Shown in pieces: positions 8,326 through 16,743 of a stretch of 57,153 nt of DNA (its first letter is position 1; every line of letters begins with the position of its first letter). Origin of the DNA: JBKECY01 sp047975025 (lineage in GTDB: Bacteria; Bacillota; Clostridia; Lachnospirales; Lachnospiraceae). Under the pieces are notes generated by a model. That model was not told the origin of the DNA. It searched no databases and saw nothing but the letters and a program-made list of their open reading frames with translations. The position numbers and the translations under genes are program-made. The stretch spans positions 1-57,153 of the forward strand of contig JBKECY010000013.1 of assembly GCA_047975025.1 (NCBI GenBank), given 5' to 3'.

Positions 8326-9918
8326 TTATTTTTGATTGGCAGGTTCCATAGCGATGGATTTTCCTTTGATTTTAGAGTGCTGCATTGCATAGAGCACATC
8401 CTTGGCATTCTCGCGCGGGATATCAACGAACGTATAGTTATCGTACATATCGATGCGTCCGATCAGCTTTCCGGAGATGCCGCTCTCGCCGGCAATGGCA
8501 CCGAGAATATCGCCTGGGCGAACCTTTTGCTTTTTACCAATATTGATGAACAGACGGGTCATTCCCGGATCGTCGCTGCCGGTGTCACCAAAATCATAGC
8601 TGTCGGCAGCCGCTTCTTCCGGCTGTGCCGCGCCGGTCTGCTGGTACAGGAAGGCCGCCGCGATGTCAAGTGCTGTAAAATCCGAATGATTGATCTTGTT
8701 CTGCAGTGCATTGACCATCGGAGTCAGGTTCTTCTCATGAATGATGGTATCGATCTGATCCAGAATATGCTCCATTTTGATTCCGGCAACATCATTGGCT
8801 GTCGGTATCTTCTGCGCATAGATTTTCGTCTTGCAATAGCGCTGGATATCTCGTAATTTGTATACCTCTTTGCCGGAAACGAATGAAAATGCATAGCCGA
8901 CACGACCTGCACGTCCGGTCCGTCCGATTCTGTGTACGTAATATTCATCGTCTTGCGGCAGATCATAATTGAATACCGCTTCCACTTCATCCACGTCAAT
9001 ACCGCGGGCTGCGACGTCGGTCGCAACTAAGATATCTGTCTTGCCGGTACGAAATCCTTTCATGACTCTGTCTCGTTGCTCCTGACGCAGATCTCCATGC
9101 AGACCGGCTGCGAAATATCCCCGGCCAAGCAGGGAAGTGACAAGTGAGTCTACCTGCTTTTTGGTATTGCAAAAGACAATGGAAAGCTTCGGAGCATATA
9201 AATCCAGCAGGCGGGAGAGAACCTCTTCTTTATCTTTTGGACGCACCTCATAGTAAAACTGCTCGATTTGCGGAACGGTTAATTCCTTCTTGACCACTTT
9301 GATGATTTTAGCGTTATGCTGAAACCGCTTTGTGATTTCTAGTATGGCAGGTGACATGGTAGCAGAGAACAGCACTGTCTGGTGTTCATTTTGAATTCCG
9401 CTTAAGATGGTCTCCATATCTTCTCTAAATCCCATATTCAGCATTTCATCCGCCTCGTCCATGACAACGGTCGAAACATCATCCATGCGCAATGTACGGC
9501 GTCTCATATGATCCATGACACGACCCGGCGTACCGATGATGATCTGTGCACCGCTTTTTAAAGAGCGAATCTGTTTGCCGATTTCCTGCCCGCCATAGAT
9601 GGGAAGTACCTTGATGCTGCTTTTGTATTTTGCAAGATTACGAATCTCGTCTGCCACCTGAATGGCAAGTTCGCGTGTAGGGCAGAGCACAACTGCTTGT
9701 AGTTTTTTGAGCTTAGGATCAAGCTTTTCCAGGATGGGAATACCAAAAGCTGCCGTCTTGCCGGTACCGGTCTGCGCCTGACCGATCAGGTCGTGGCCTT
9801 CTAACATGACCGGTATCGCTTTTTCCTGGATGAGAGAGGGTTCTTCGAACCCCATAAATTTAATCGCCCTCTGTATTTCAGGGGAGAGATGTAATTCGTC
9901 AAATGTAAATGCTTCCAT
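8326..9918 (-). CDS. DEAD-box ATP-dependent RNA helicase, DbpA/CsdA type
   Basis: 530 residues from the ATG at 9918, preferred over the upstream in-frame ATG at 9945 because GAGGT sits at the correct distance. Motifs run in order: Q motif, AQTGTGKT (48-55), PTRELAIQ, TPGRVMDH, DEAD (154-157), SAT, ARGID and HRIGRTGRAG. The C-terminal ~75 residues (from KVRPGDILGAIAGE to SIAMEP) form the DbpA-type RNA-binding fold, which in DbpA/YxiN docks on 23S rRNA. Expected role: ribosome assembly or cold-growth RNA remodelling. It has its own strong promoter and a hairpin in the leader. Confidence 0.93.
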   Translation of the reverse strand: MEAFTFDELHLSPEIQRAIKFMGFEEPSLIQEKAIPVMLEGHDLIGQAQTGTGKTAAFGIPILEKLDPKLKKLQAVVLCPTRELAIQVADEIRNLAKYKSSIKVLPIYGGQEIGKQIRSLKSGAQIIIGTPGRVMDHMRRRTLRMDDVSTVVMDEADEMLNMGFREDMETILSGIQNEHQTVLFSATMSPAILEITKRFQHNAKIIKVVKKELTVPQIEQFYYEVRPKDKEEVLSRLLDLYAPKLSIVFCNTKKQVDSLVTSLLGRGYFAAGLHGDLRQEQRDRVMKGFRTGKTDILVATDVAARGIDVDEVEAVFNYDLPQDDEYYVHRIGRTGRAGRVGYAFSFVSGKEVYKLRDIQRYCKTKIYAQKIPTANDVAGIKMEHILDQIDTIIHEKNLTPMVNALQNKINHSDFTALDIAAAFLYQQTGAAQPEEAAADSYDFGDTGSDDPGMTRLFINIGKKQKVRPGDILGAIAGESGISGKLIGRIDMYDNYTFVDIPRENAKDVLYAMQHSKIKGKSIAMEPANQK

Positions 9919-9946
9919 AATATGTACCTCTAAAGTTTCACACAAA

Positions 9947-9978
9947 ATACCCCTTGCCTGTCACCAAGCAAAGGGTAT
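9947..9978 (-). promoter_or_regulatory. Leader hairpin upstream of the DEAD-box helicase
   Basis: In the helicase leader the arms 9968-9978 and 9947-9957 pair over about 11 bp, interrupted by one mismatch, with a ten-base loop. TTTT follows on the minus strand. It could be an attenuator, or a structured leader of the kind autoregulated by RNA helicases (inference). Confidence 0.5.
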
Positions 9979-9997
9979 TCACCAAGTATCATTCTTC

Positions 9998-10026
9998 ATA
10001 ATAGCAAAAACCGAGAGGGTTGTCAA
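9998..10026 (-). promoter_or_regulatory. Promoter of the DEAD-box helicase
   Basis: On the minus strand TTGACA (10026-10021), a 17-bp spacer and TATTAT (10003-9998). The start would fall near 9991, giving a leader of about 73 nt that contains the hairpin at 9947-9978. Confidence 0.75.
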
Positions 10027-10145
10027 ATTAGAAATAGGTAAAATGTGAAGAAACAAGTTATCCTCGCAAGAAAGGGAAATAAGATTGCTTTATTGGCATA
10101 GATACTATAAAATGAGAGAACTGAGGAAAAGGGCGAGTCAGGGAT

Positions 10146-11351
10146 ATGGGAAAAAATTACACGCATACGTTGTATGCATCTTACATTGGATATGTTACAC
10201 AGGCAATTGTTAATAATTTTGCACCGCTGCTTTTTTTGACATTTCAAAAGACATTTGCAATTACGCTGGATAAAATTGCCTTGCTGGTCAGCATCAACTT
10301 TATGATTCAGCTGCTCGTGGATCTTCTTTCGGCACGATTTATGGATCGTATGAATGTCAGGGTCGCCATCGTTGCGGCGCATGCGTTCGCGGCAGCGGGG
10401 CTTGTAGGTCTGGCAGTTCTGCCTCAACTGCTGCCCTCTGCATTTGCCGGACTCTTACTGGCCACTTGTATCTATGCAATTGGTGGCGGTATAACGGAAG
10501 TACTGATCAGTCCGATTGTAGAAGCGTGTCCCACAAATAATAAAGAGGGGCATATGAGTCTGCTGCACTCGTTCTATTGTATTGGTCAGGTGCTGGTCAT
10601 TGTACTCTCAACAGTATTTTTTGTCACCGTAGGAATTGATCAGTGGATGTGGCTGGCCTGTCTGTGGGCGCTGGTGCCGTTTGCCAATATGTTCTACTAT
10701 TCGCGGGTTCCGCTGGCAAAGCTGATCGAGGAGGACGAGCGCATAGCTCCGAGGCAGATTCTAAAACAAAGAACGGTTTGGTTTTTATTATTTCTAATGC
10801 TGTGTGCGGGAGCCTCTGAGCAGTCGATGAGCCAGTGGGCCTCGGCATTTGCGGAGCAGGGTCTGGGGGTATCAAAAGCCATCGGTGATTTGGCTGGTCC
10901 TTGTGCATTTGCAGTGCTTATGGGAACGGCGCGGGCTGTGTATGCAAAATTCAGTTTGCGGATCAACCTGCGTAAGTTCATGATTGCCAGCGGCATTCTG
11001 TGTGTAGCGGCCTATCTGCTGGCTACGCTGGCGGGGAATCCTGTGCTGGGTCTGATCGGCTGCGCGCTGACTGGTTTTTCAGTAGGAATCATGTGGCCGG
11101 GAACCTTTAGCATTGCCGCGAAGAAATGCCGCGGCGGCGGTATGGTGCTGTTCGCACTGCTGGCACTGGCCGGTGACCTGGGATGTGCCGCCGGTCCGGC
11201 ATTTGTCGGAGTCATCTCTGAGGCGGCGGGAGAGAATCTGAAAATTGGAATCCTGTTTGCCATTATCTTTCCGATTGTGCTGGTGGCCTTGCTGCTTTTC
11301 GGCCGCTCCATTAGAAATGACAAAGTGTTAAAGATGGGCTCGCAAGTATAG
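10146..11351 (+). CDS. MFS transporter
   Basis: 401 residues with about twelve hydrophobic helices, a short polar N-terminus and a central cytosolic loop near residues 185-215 (KLIEEDERIAPRQILKQ). The overall pattern fits the Major Facilitator Superfamily of the FucP/sugar-exporter-like type, with Gly-rich helices and RFMDRMNVRVA in the loop 2-3 position. The substrate is unknown. The gene is convergent with the fucU-like gene and shares a bidirectional terminator with it. Placement beside a sugar regulon hints at sugar transport, but no LacI-type operator is seen in front of it. Confidence 0.82.
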   Translation: MGKNYTHTLYASYIGYVTQAIVNNFAPLLFLTFQKTFAITLDKIALLVSINFMIQLLVDLLSARFMDRMNVRVAIVAAHAFAAAGLVGLAVLPQLLPSAFAGLLLATCIYAIGGGITEVLISPIVEACPTNNKEGHMSLLHSFYCIGQVLVIVLSTVFFVTVGIDQWMWLACLWALVPFANMFYYSRVPLAKLIEEDERIAPRQILKQRTVWFLLFLMLCAGASEQSMSQWASAFAEQGLGVSKAIGDLAGPCAFAVLMGTARAVYAKFSLRINLRKFMIASGILCVAAYLLATLAGNPVLGLIGCALTGFSVGIMWPGTFSIAAKKCRGGGMVLFALLALAGDLGCAAGPAFVGVISEAAGENLKIGILFAIIFPIVLVALLLFGRSIRNDKVLKMGSQV

Positions 11352-11369
11352 CATAGAACTGTTGTAATA

Positions 11370-11415
11370 AAAAAGAGAGAGGTAAAAAGCTGTGGCCTTT
11401 TACCTCTCTCTTTCT
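11370..11415. terminator. Bidirectional terminator between MFS and mutarotase genes
   Basis: Arms 11372-11389 and 11397-11413 pair over about 17 bp (AGAGAGAGGTAAAA / TTTTACCTCTCTCT core), with A-rich sequence on the left and T-rich on the right. It can serve both convergent genes. Confidence 0.8.
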
Positions 11416-11424
11416 AAAATATGG

Positions 11425-11862
11425 CTATGCCTTTACAACACCTTTTTTAAGAATAATGTTAGCATAAATTGCTGTTTCACCTGTCATAATAACAACAGAA
11501 GATTTCTCTTTTGTTTTATCATAGAAATCCCATTTGTCGATTTCCTCAAAGCAGTCTGCGCCACGCTCATCATGCCTTGCAACGATTTCCTTAAAGGTAT
11601 CCCAGATGGGAGTCTTCGCAGTATCGCCTTCTACGAGTGCCATTAAGGTCACAGGTTTTTCAACGTAGGTATCTAATGGAAATACTTGTAGAATCGCATC
11701 CAGAATCTCCGGTACGCCATGCCCGTCCAGGCGAATGACCTTTTTACCGTAGGTGTGGCCGGGAAAATTGCCGTCTCCGATGGTGAGTTCGTCTGTGTGT
11801 CCCATTTCACAGAGTACTTTTAACAGTTCCGGGGATAAAATTGGTGGAATACCCTTTAGCAT
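11425..11862 (-). CDS. fucU: RbsD/FucU family sugar mutarotase (L-fucose mutarotase-like)
   Basis: 145 residues. It interconverts anomers or ring forms of a free aldose (L-fucose, or D-ribose pyranose/furanose) before isomerisation or phosphorylation. Family marks are MLKGIPPILSPELL at the N-terminus, MGHTDELTIGDGNFP with the catalytic His near residue 22, and YANIILKKGV at the end. These match FucU better than RbsD, which is slightly shorter. GGAGG lies upstream of the ATG. It is transcribed divergently from kdgT from a promoter carrying the GAAACGTTTC operator, so it belongs to the LacI-type regulon. Confidence 0.87.
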   Translation of the reverse strand: MLKGIPPILSPELLKVLCEMGHTDELTIGDGNFPGHTYGKKVIRLDGHGVPEILDAILQVFPLDTYVEKPVTLMALVEGDTAKTPIWDTFKEIVARHDERGADCFEEIDKWDFYDKTKEKSSVVIMTGETAIYANIILKKGVVKA

Positions 11863-11922
11863 GTTGATGCCCTCCTGATCCTAAATTAGTTATTTACGAT
11901 TATGCAGAAAAAACAGTTTCAA

Positions 11923-11940
11923 AACCGAAACGTTTCTGAT
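11923..11940. promoter_or_regulatory. LacI-type operator site 1 (fucU/kdgT)
   Basis: AACCGAAACGTTTCTGAT with the perfect palindrome GAAACGTTTC at 11927-11936. It lies just downstream of the fucU -10 element (about +5 to +14), a position where a bound repressor would block initiation. The same core recurs at 14742 and 16748. Confidence 0.8.
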
Positions 11941-11947
11941 AGAATAT

Positions 11948-11976
11948 ATTGTATAATTATTGCAGCGCCTTGTCAA
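11948..11976 (-). promoter_or_regulatory. Promoter of the fucU-like gene
   Basis: Minus strand TTGACA (11976-11971), a 17-bp spacer and TACAAT (11953-11948). The predicted start near 11941 abuts the operator. Confidence 0.75.
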
Positions 11977-12004
11977 TATATAAAGGGATAAGAAGGGTGT
12001 TAAA

Positions 12005-12964
12005 ATGAAAGTATTTCGTCTGATAGAAAAAATACCGGCATATTTGATGCTGGTGCCGATGTTCGCGGCTGTTTTATTGCATACGTTTGTGCCGCAGGTA
12101 TTGGAAATCGGCTCTTTTACGACCGCCACCTTTTCTAATGCCGGAGCAGCGACGATCATGGGTGTGCAGCTCGTATGTATGGGAAGTGCATTAAAAGTAA
12201 GGGAAGTGCCGGGAATTCTGCGGCGCGGAGGAATCCTGCTGGCAGTGAAACTATGTCTTGGATTCCTGGCGGCGGGGGCTCTTGCAGTCTTTACGCAGGC
12301 TAATGCTGTGGCTGGGATCTCTGTTCTGGCGCTGATTGCCGCCATATCCAACACGAACGGCAGTCTGTACCAGTCCCTGATGATTACGTATGGGGATGCG
12401 GCAGACAGTGCTACGGTATCTCTGGTGTCATTTAGTAACGGCCCTTTTTTCACACTGCTGGTACTGGGGATGTCCGGGCAGAGCAGTTTTACATGGATTT
12501 CAGTGGTGGCAGCCATACTGCCTTTGTTTGTCGGTATGCTTCTGGGAAATCTCAGCAGCCGGATACGGGAGTTTCTGGCTCCGGGGAGCCGTATGCTGCT
12601 GCCTTTTGTTGGCTTCGCGCTGGGGGCGGGAATAGACTTGCAGGATATTTTATATGGCGGTATGACGGGAGTTCTGTTAAGTGCGATTGTGCTAGTGGCC
12701 GGTGGCGGACTGGCCTATCTGGCGGACCGGTATCTGAACCGGCGTCCGGGATACGCAGGGGTTGCCATATCGGCTACGGGAGCCAATGCAGTGGCAGTGC
12801 CGGCGGCGATTGCTTTGCTGGATCCTTCTTGGGCGCCTTATGTTGAGCAGGCAACGGCACAGATTGCAGCAGCGGTCGTTCTGACAGCGATTGTGGTGCC
12901 TGTTTGGACGGCGCGGGTTGCCCTGCGTCATGGTCGAAATATATTGCCAAAAGAATCGAAATGA
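12005..12964 (+). CDS. kdgT: 2-keto-3-deoxygluconate permease family transporter (KdgT-like)
   Basis: 319 residues, highly hydrophobic with about ten membrane helices. It matches the KdgT family (start KVFRLIEKIPAYLMLVPM, then ISNTNGSLY and ISATGANAVAVPAAIA near the end), whose characterised members import 2-keto-3-deoxy-D-gluconate with protons. It is transcribed divergently from the mutarotase, with operator site 1 about 70 bp upstream, so co-regulation is plausible. No KDG kinase or KDPG aldolase is in the window, so the substrate here may be a different sugar acid or keto sugar. A weakly supported -10 region lies near 11977. Confidence 0.85.
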   Translation: MKVFRLIEKIPAYLMLVPMFAAVLLHTFVPQVLEIGSFTTATFSNAGAATIMGVQLVCMGSALKVREVPGILRRGGILLAVKLCLGFLAAGALAVFTQANAVAGISVLALIAAISNTNGSLYQSLMITYGDAADSATVSLVSFSNGPFFTLLVLGMSGQSSFTWISVVAAILPLFVGMLLGNLSSRIREFLAPGSRMLLPFVGFALGAGIDLQDILYGGMTGVLLSAIVLVAGGGLAYLADRYLNRRPGYAGVAISATGANAVAVPAAIALLDPSWAPYVEQATAQIAAAVVLTAIVVPVWTARVALRHGRNILPKESK

Positions 12965-13020
12965 GGTAGAATTAAATCATTACTTCGCATAATCCGAATT
13001 TATTAAAGGAGGGCATTGAA

Positions 13021-14124
13021 ATGATTGTAATGGATTTGAAGGTTGATAATTATTACGCGTTTAAAAATTTCCACATAAATATGGCGTATCCCAAAAAGAT
13101 CATTGATTCTGCTATTGATGGAGAATTCCTTGAGGACAGAACGAACTTTCGATATAAAAAGGTTAATATAATTATGGGGAGCAATGCAACAGGTAAGACC
13201 TCTATTGGGAGAATACTTATGCATATCTTTAACTTTATTTCAAAAAAAGAGCTCGAAGGCATTACAAATGCTATTTGTAATAAACACAAAGAAGCAACAT
13301 TTTCTATTGATTTTGTCTTGCGTGACAATAAACTGTATCGTTTAAAAACAACAATTCACCCGTTACAAGGAGAGCAGTATAGGAGTTCAGAGGTGGACGT
13401 AACGGTAGAGTCTGTTGCCATTAAGAAGACGGACAGTTATGAGAGTACTGCAAAAAGATTTTCTTCATACTATATTAAAGAGAATTATATCAATGCGCTA
13501 GAGAAAATAGGAGCAATTGGTTGGTTTTTTACTTATCCAACAGATGAGGCAAGCTTAAATTGCAAGGATGCAGATGATGACTATCTGGATATCCTGAATT
13601 ATACCCTTAAGGCTCTTGATCCCTCCATACAGCAAGTCAGAAAAATTGATGATATTGAAGATTCATACGTTATTGAGACAAGGGATAATAAATTGATTGT
13701 TCAGGAAGGCCAAGTAATACGGCAGGATTTATTATCTAGTGGGACAAAAGCCGGGCTGGATATTGCATATTTAATCTCAGCAATTAAGAACGGCAGGAAT
13801 GGGTTTTATTATTGTGACGAAAAATTTTCTTATATACATAGTGATATAGAAAAGGCTGTGCTGAGTGTATTAATCGAATGTCTGCAAAAAAATGAGCAGC
13901 TTTTTTTTACCACGCATAATACGGATATCCTTGACCTTGATCTGCCGAAGCATACCTTTGTTTTTTTGAAAAAGGACATAACAGATCAGGAGCAGCCGAT
14001 AAAATGTATAAGTGCCTCCAGCTTTCTTAAGCGAAATACTGATTCGTTAAGAAATGCCGTTGATAATGATTTGTTTTCAGTAGCGCCAAGCCTTGATTGG
14101 ATTTATGCAATTGGCGAGTTGTAG
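13021..14124 (+). CDS. AAA/SMC-like ATPase of a putative two-gene defence module
   Basis: 367 residues, an ABC/OLD/RloA-type ATPase. It begins with the LKVDNYYAFKNFHINM strand pair typical of RecF/OLD heads. Walker A is GSNATGKT (53-60), an ABC-signature-like SSGTKAG lies near 239-245, Walker B is FYYCDEKF with Asp266/Glu267, and an H-loop TTHN is at 297-300. The head has no long coiled coil, so it is short for the class. AAAGGAGG precedes the ATG. Its stop overlaps the AGGAGG of the TOPRIM-like gene, so the two are translationally coupled. Base composition is far more AT-rich than its neighbours (15 G/C in the first 60 bases), suggesting transfer. It resembles PARIS AriA or RloA, but I cannot assign a named system. 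Confidence 0.8.
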   Translation: MIVMDLKVDNYYAFKNFHINMAYPKKIIDSAIDGEFLEDRTNFRYKKVNIIMGSNATGKTSIGRILMHIFNFISKKELEGITNAICNKHKEATFSIDFVLRDNKLYRLKTTIHPLQGEQYRSSEVDVTVESVAIKKTDSYESTAKRFSSYYIKENYINALEKIGAIGWFFTYPTDEASLNCKDADDDYLDILNYTLKALDPSIQQVRKIDDIEDSYVIETRDNKLIVQEGQVIRQDLLSSGTKAGLDIAYLISAIKNGRNGFYYCDEKFSYIHSDIEKAVLSVLIECLQKNEQLFFTTHNTDILDLDLPKHTFVFLKKDITDQEQPIKCISASSFLKRNTDSLRNAVDNDLFSVAPSLDWIYAIGEL

Positions 14125-14138
14125 GAGGAAATGGTGCA

Positions 14139-14654
14139 ATGGGGAATAAATACTATCAATACTATGTAGAAGGCGAGACCGAAAAGAAGCTGCTGAGTAT
14201 TTTAAAAACAGATTTTGAATGCATAATTCCAGGAAAGGTTGAGAAATTGAATCTTGTAAATACCCCTCTGCGAAAAAACAGAATTGCCGTTCTAAAAAAG
14301 CCCACAATTGTAATTATTGTGTTCGACACAGATACAGGAAATTCTGATCTTTTGGACAAAAACATTGCATTTCTCAAGAAACAGAGAAACATCAGTGATA
14401 TTATATGCATATCACAGGTAAATAATTTGGAAGATGAATTAACACGAAGCTGCCAGATAAAAGAGGTCAGAGAACTTACTGGTAGTAAGAGTAACAGTGA
14501 TTTTAAAAGAGATATGATTCAACAATCCAACTTTGGTAAGAAGCTGATAGAGAATGGATTTAACATTGAGAAGTTTTGGAATCGACCTGCAACAAATGGT
14601 TTTGCACATATAACAAATGAAGCTATAAAAGTGAAATTGGCTAAAAAGTTTTAG
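14139..14654 (+). CDS. TOPRIM/RloB-like small protein partnered with the ATPase
   Basis: 171 residues from the ATG at 14139, chosen for AGGAGG at 14123-14128. The N-terminus YYVEGETEKKLL supplies the conserved acidic residue of a TOPRIM fold (Glu11 or Glu13). The strand IVIIVFDTDTG gives the D-x-D pair (Asp63, Asp65), and VNNLEDELTRSC (94-105) matches the segment after DxD in RloB/DUF4276/OLD-type TOPRIMs. Such proteins are metal-dependent nucleases or toxins released by a partner ATPase in phage defence (family knowledge). It is much smaller than PARIS AriB (about 300 aa), so this may be a minimal variant. It shares the AT-rich composition of the ATPase gene. Confidence 0.65.
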   Translation: MGNKYYQYYVEGETEKKLLSILKTDFECIIPGKVEKLNLVNTPLRKNRIAVLKKPTIVIIVFDTDTGNSDLLDKNIAFLKKQRNISDIICISQVNNLEDELTRSCQIKEVRELTGSKSNSDFKRDMIQQSNFGKKLIENGFNIEKFWNRPATNGFAHITNEAIKVKLAKKF

Positions 14655-14701
14655 CGTTGATGGAGGCTCAAAAAAGAAATACTTGGAGGGCGAAATAAAG
14701 G

Positions 14702-14730
14702 TTGACATACGCCCCCAAAAAGGATATGAT
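14702..14730 (+). promoter_or_regulatory. Promoter of the aldolase/lacI unit
   Basis: TTGACA (14702-14707), a 17-bp spacer and TATGAT (14725-14730). The predicted start near 14737 falls at the left edge of operator site 2. Confidence 0.8.
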
Positions 14731-14737
14731 AAAACAA

Positions 14738-14755
14738 AACCGAAACGTTTCTGAT
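14738..14755. promoter_or_regulatory. LacI-type operator site 2 (aldolase/lacI)
   Basis: AACCGAAACGTTTCTGAT, identical over 18 bases to site 1, with GAAACGTTTC at 14742-14751. It covers the first transcribed bases, so the encoded LacI-type protein would probably repress its own operon. Confidence 0.82.
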
Positions 14756-14774
14756 TTTACGAATGGAGGAAGCT

Positions 14775-15638
14775 ATGTCGTTTGTTACAGCAGATATTAT
14801 TTTGAAGGATGCACAGAAAAAAGGGTATGCAGTAGGTGCCTTTAACGTTGAGAATATGGAGATGGTCAAGGCAGTTATTGCCGCCGGCGAAGAGTTGCGG
14901 GCACCAATCATGCTTCAGACAACACCATCTACGATTGCCTATGGCACGCTTGAGACCTATGTAGGGATGATTCGAGCCGAAGCCACCAGAGCTACGGTAC
15001 CGGTCAGCCTGCATCTGGATCATGGCAGCAGTTTTGATCTGGCAGTACGTGCGATCAAGGAAGGGTATACTTCCATTATGATTGACGGCTCGGCACTTTC
15101 ATTTGAGGAAAATATCGAAGTAACAAAGCGAGTAGTTGCGGTTGCAACGCCAAACCATATACCGGTTGAAGCAGAGCTTGGTAAAGTGGGCGGCAAGGAA
15201 GACGATTTGGAGGCAGAGGCAGACACGAATACTGACCCGCAGGAAGCCAAAGAATTTGTGGAGAGAACAGGTATTACTTCACTAGCAATTGCAATCGGCA
15301 CAGCGCATGGATTTTACGTAGGAACCCCGGTACTTGATAAAGAAAGATTGTCTGAAATCAAAAAAATTGTTACCATTCCGTTGGTACTGCATGGCGCTTC
15401 CGGACTGGAAGATGCGGAAGTTTCAGATTGTGTACGCCGCGGTATCTGCAAAGTCAACTTTGCAACCGAGCTTAGAGCAGCGTATACACAGGCTGTCCGA
15501 GATCTGCTGCAGCAGGATGCGAAAGTGATTGATCCGAAGAAACTGGGACTGGTAGCGATGCACAGTGTTACCGAACTTGTCAAAGGCCGCATGAAGGTCT
15601 GTGGATGCGACGGCAAGGCAGACGCCATTGAGATATAG
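14775..15638 (+). CDS. Class II ketose-bisphosphate aldolase, GatY/KbaY/Fba family
   Basis: 287 residues from the ATG at 14775 (GGAGG at 14765; the in-frame ATG at 14763 has no ribosome site). It should cleave a ketose 1,6-bisphosphate (tagatose- or fructose-1,6-bisphosphate) to DHAP and an aldehyde, with Zn bound. Visible residues are catalytic Asp82 and Zn ligand His83 in HLDHG, Glu134 in VEAELG, His178 in GTAHG and His206 in VLHGASG. Because a GatZ/KbaZ-type partner is encoded downstream in the same regulon, tagatose-bisphosphate specificity is more likely than glycolytic Fba. It leads the unit with lacI behind it and has promoter and operator directly upstream. Confidence 0.88.
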   Translation: MSFVTADIILKDAQKKGYAVGAFNVENMEMVKAVIAAGEELRAPIMLQTTPSTIAYGTLETYVGMIRAEATRATVPVSLHLDHGSSFDLAVRAIKEGYTSIMIDGSALSFEENIEVTKRVVAVATPNHIPVEAELGKVGGKEDDLEAEADTNTDPQEAKEFVERTGITSLAIAIGTAHGFYVGTPVLDKERLSEIKKIVTIPLVLHGASGLEDAEVSDCVRRGICKVNFATELRAAYTQAVRDLLQQDAKVIDPKKLGLVAMHSVTELVKGRMKVCGCDGKADAIEI

Positions 15639-15693
15639 ACGAATATAAGTATCGTACATGTATGCAATAGACCGTTCATAACAGGAGAACTAT

Positions 15694-16710
15694 ATGGCAG
15701 CAACAATCAAAGATATTGCCCGGGAGACAGGCTTAGGTCTGGCTACAATTTCTTCTTATCTTAACGGTGGAAATGTACGGGAGAAAAATAGAGAAAAAAT
15801 AGAAAAAGCGATCAAAGAGCTTGATTTTGAAATCAATGAGATGGCCCGAGGTCTTAAAACGAACAGAACCAAGACAATTGGTGTTATCATTCCGGAGCTC
15901 AACAGTGTATTTTGTGCAGAAGTACTGACTGAAGTGGAAGATATACTCAGAACGCATGGCTATGCCATGATGATCTGCGACTGCCGGTCGGATGCGGCAC
16001 TTGAAAAAGAGGCATTCTTGTTTCTGGCGCACAGGCGTGTGGATGGGCTGATTATTATGCCGGCGGGGACAAGCGGAAGATATTTGAAGCCGTTTTTGAA
16101 GGCAAACAAACCGATTGTCCTGATCGACCGTAAAATTGAAGGTATCGACTGTGACAGTGTATTGGTAGACAATCACCTGGCCGTTGAGGAAGCAACATCC
16201 AAGCTGATTCGGGCAGGTCACACCAAGATCGGCCTCATTGCCGGACCGGAAGGCATCTATACGGCAGATGAGCGTACACGCGGTTATGAATTGGCACTTC
16301 GCAAAGCGGGCTTGCCTGTGGAGCAAAAGTTGATTGTACATGGGAATTATGAAATCCAGGGTGGAGTGGCCGCCATACAAAAACTGGTGAAGCTAAACCC
16401 CGCTATGACGGCTGTATTTGTGTCGAATTATGAAATGACAATGGGCGCTGTGATAGGTATCAATGAGTTAGGGCTTCGTATGCCGGAGCAGATTTCTTTT
16501 ATCGGATTTGATAATACGGAATTTGCCAGAGCTACGATTCCCAAGCTTTGTATTGTGGAACAGCCTACGAAGCAGATTGCGGGTGAAGTTGCACGTATTA
16601 TGCTGGAGCGGGTGAACCAAACAGAAGCATTTGAACCGGAGACGGTCCGGCTTCAGACGAATTATATAGAAGGCAATTCAATCAGAGTCCTGACACAGGG
16701 CGAATCATAA
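15694..16710 (+). CDS. LacI/GalR family transcriptional regulator of the regulon
   Basis: 338 residues. Residues 3-25 form the LacI helix-turn-helix (ATIKDIARETGLGLATISSYLNG), followed by the hinge region (ARGLKTNRTKTIGVI). A periplasmic-binding-protein-like effector domain runs from ~60 to the end (GVIIPELNS, DGLIIMPAG, VLIDRKIEG, RTRGYELALRKAG, SFIGFDNTE). AGGAG precedes the ATG. It lies inside the regulon it probably controls: the palindrome GAAACGTTTC at three sites is of the class bound by LacI family members. The effector is probably a pathway sugar or sugar phosphate. A CcpA role is unlikely given its local context. Confidence 0.9.
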   Translation: MAATIKDIARETGLGLATISSYLNGGNVREKNREKIEKAIKELDFEINEMARGLKTNRTKTIGVIIPELNSVFCAEVLTEVEDILRTHGYAMMICDCRSDAALEKEAFLFLAHRRVDGLIIMPAGTSGRYLKPFLKANKPIVLIDRKIEGIDCDSVLVDNHLAVEEATSKLIRAGHTKIGLIAGPEGIYTADERTRGYELALRKAGLPVEQKLIVHGNYEIQGGVAAIQKLVKLNPAMTAVFVSNYEMTMGAVIGINELGLRMPEQISFIGFDNTEFARATIPKLCIVEQPTKQIAGEVARIMLERVNQTEAFEPETVRLQTNYIEGNSIRVLTQGES

Positions 16711-16743
16711 ACAGACGAAGCAAAATGGTTTTATATTGCACAA

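Noticed and set aside
11927..11936. GAAACGTTTC as a CcpA cre site
   Set aside because: The three copies occur only near one regulon with its own LacI-type gene, and they are located as start-site operators; cre consensus is looser. A CcpA role is not excluded, but is less parsimonious.
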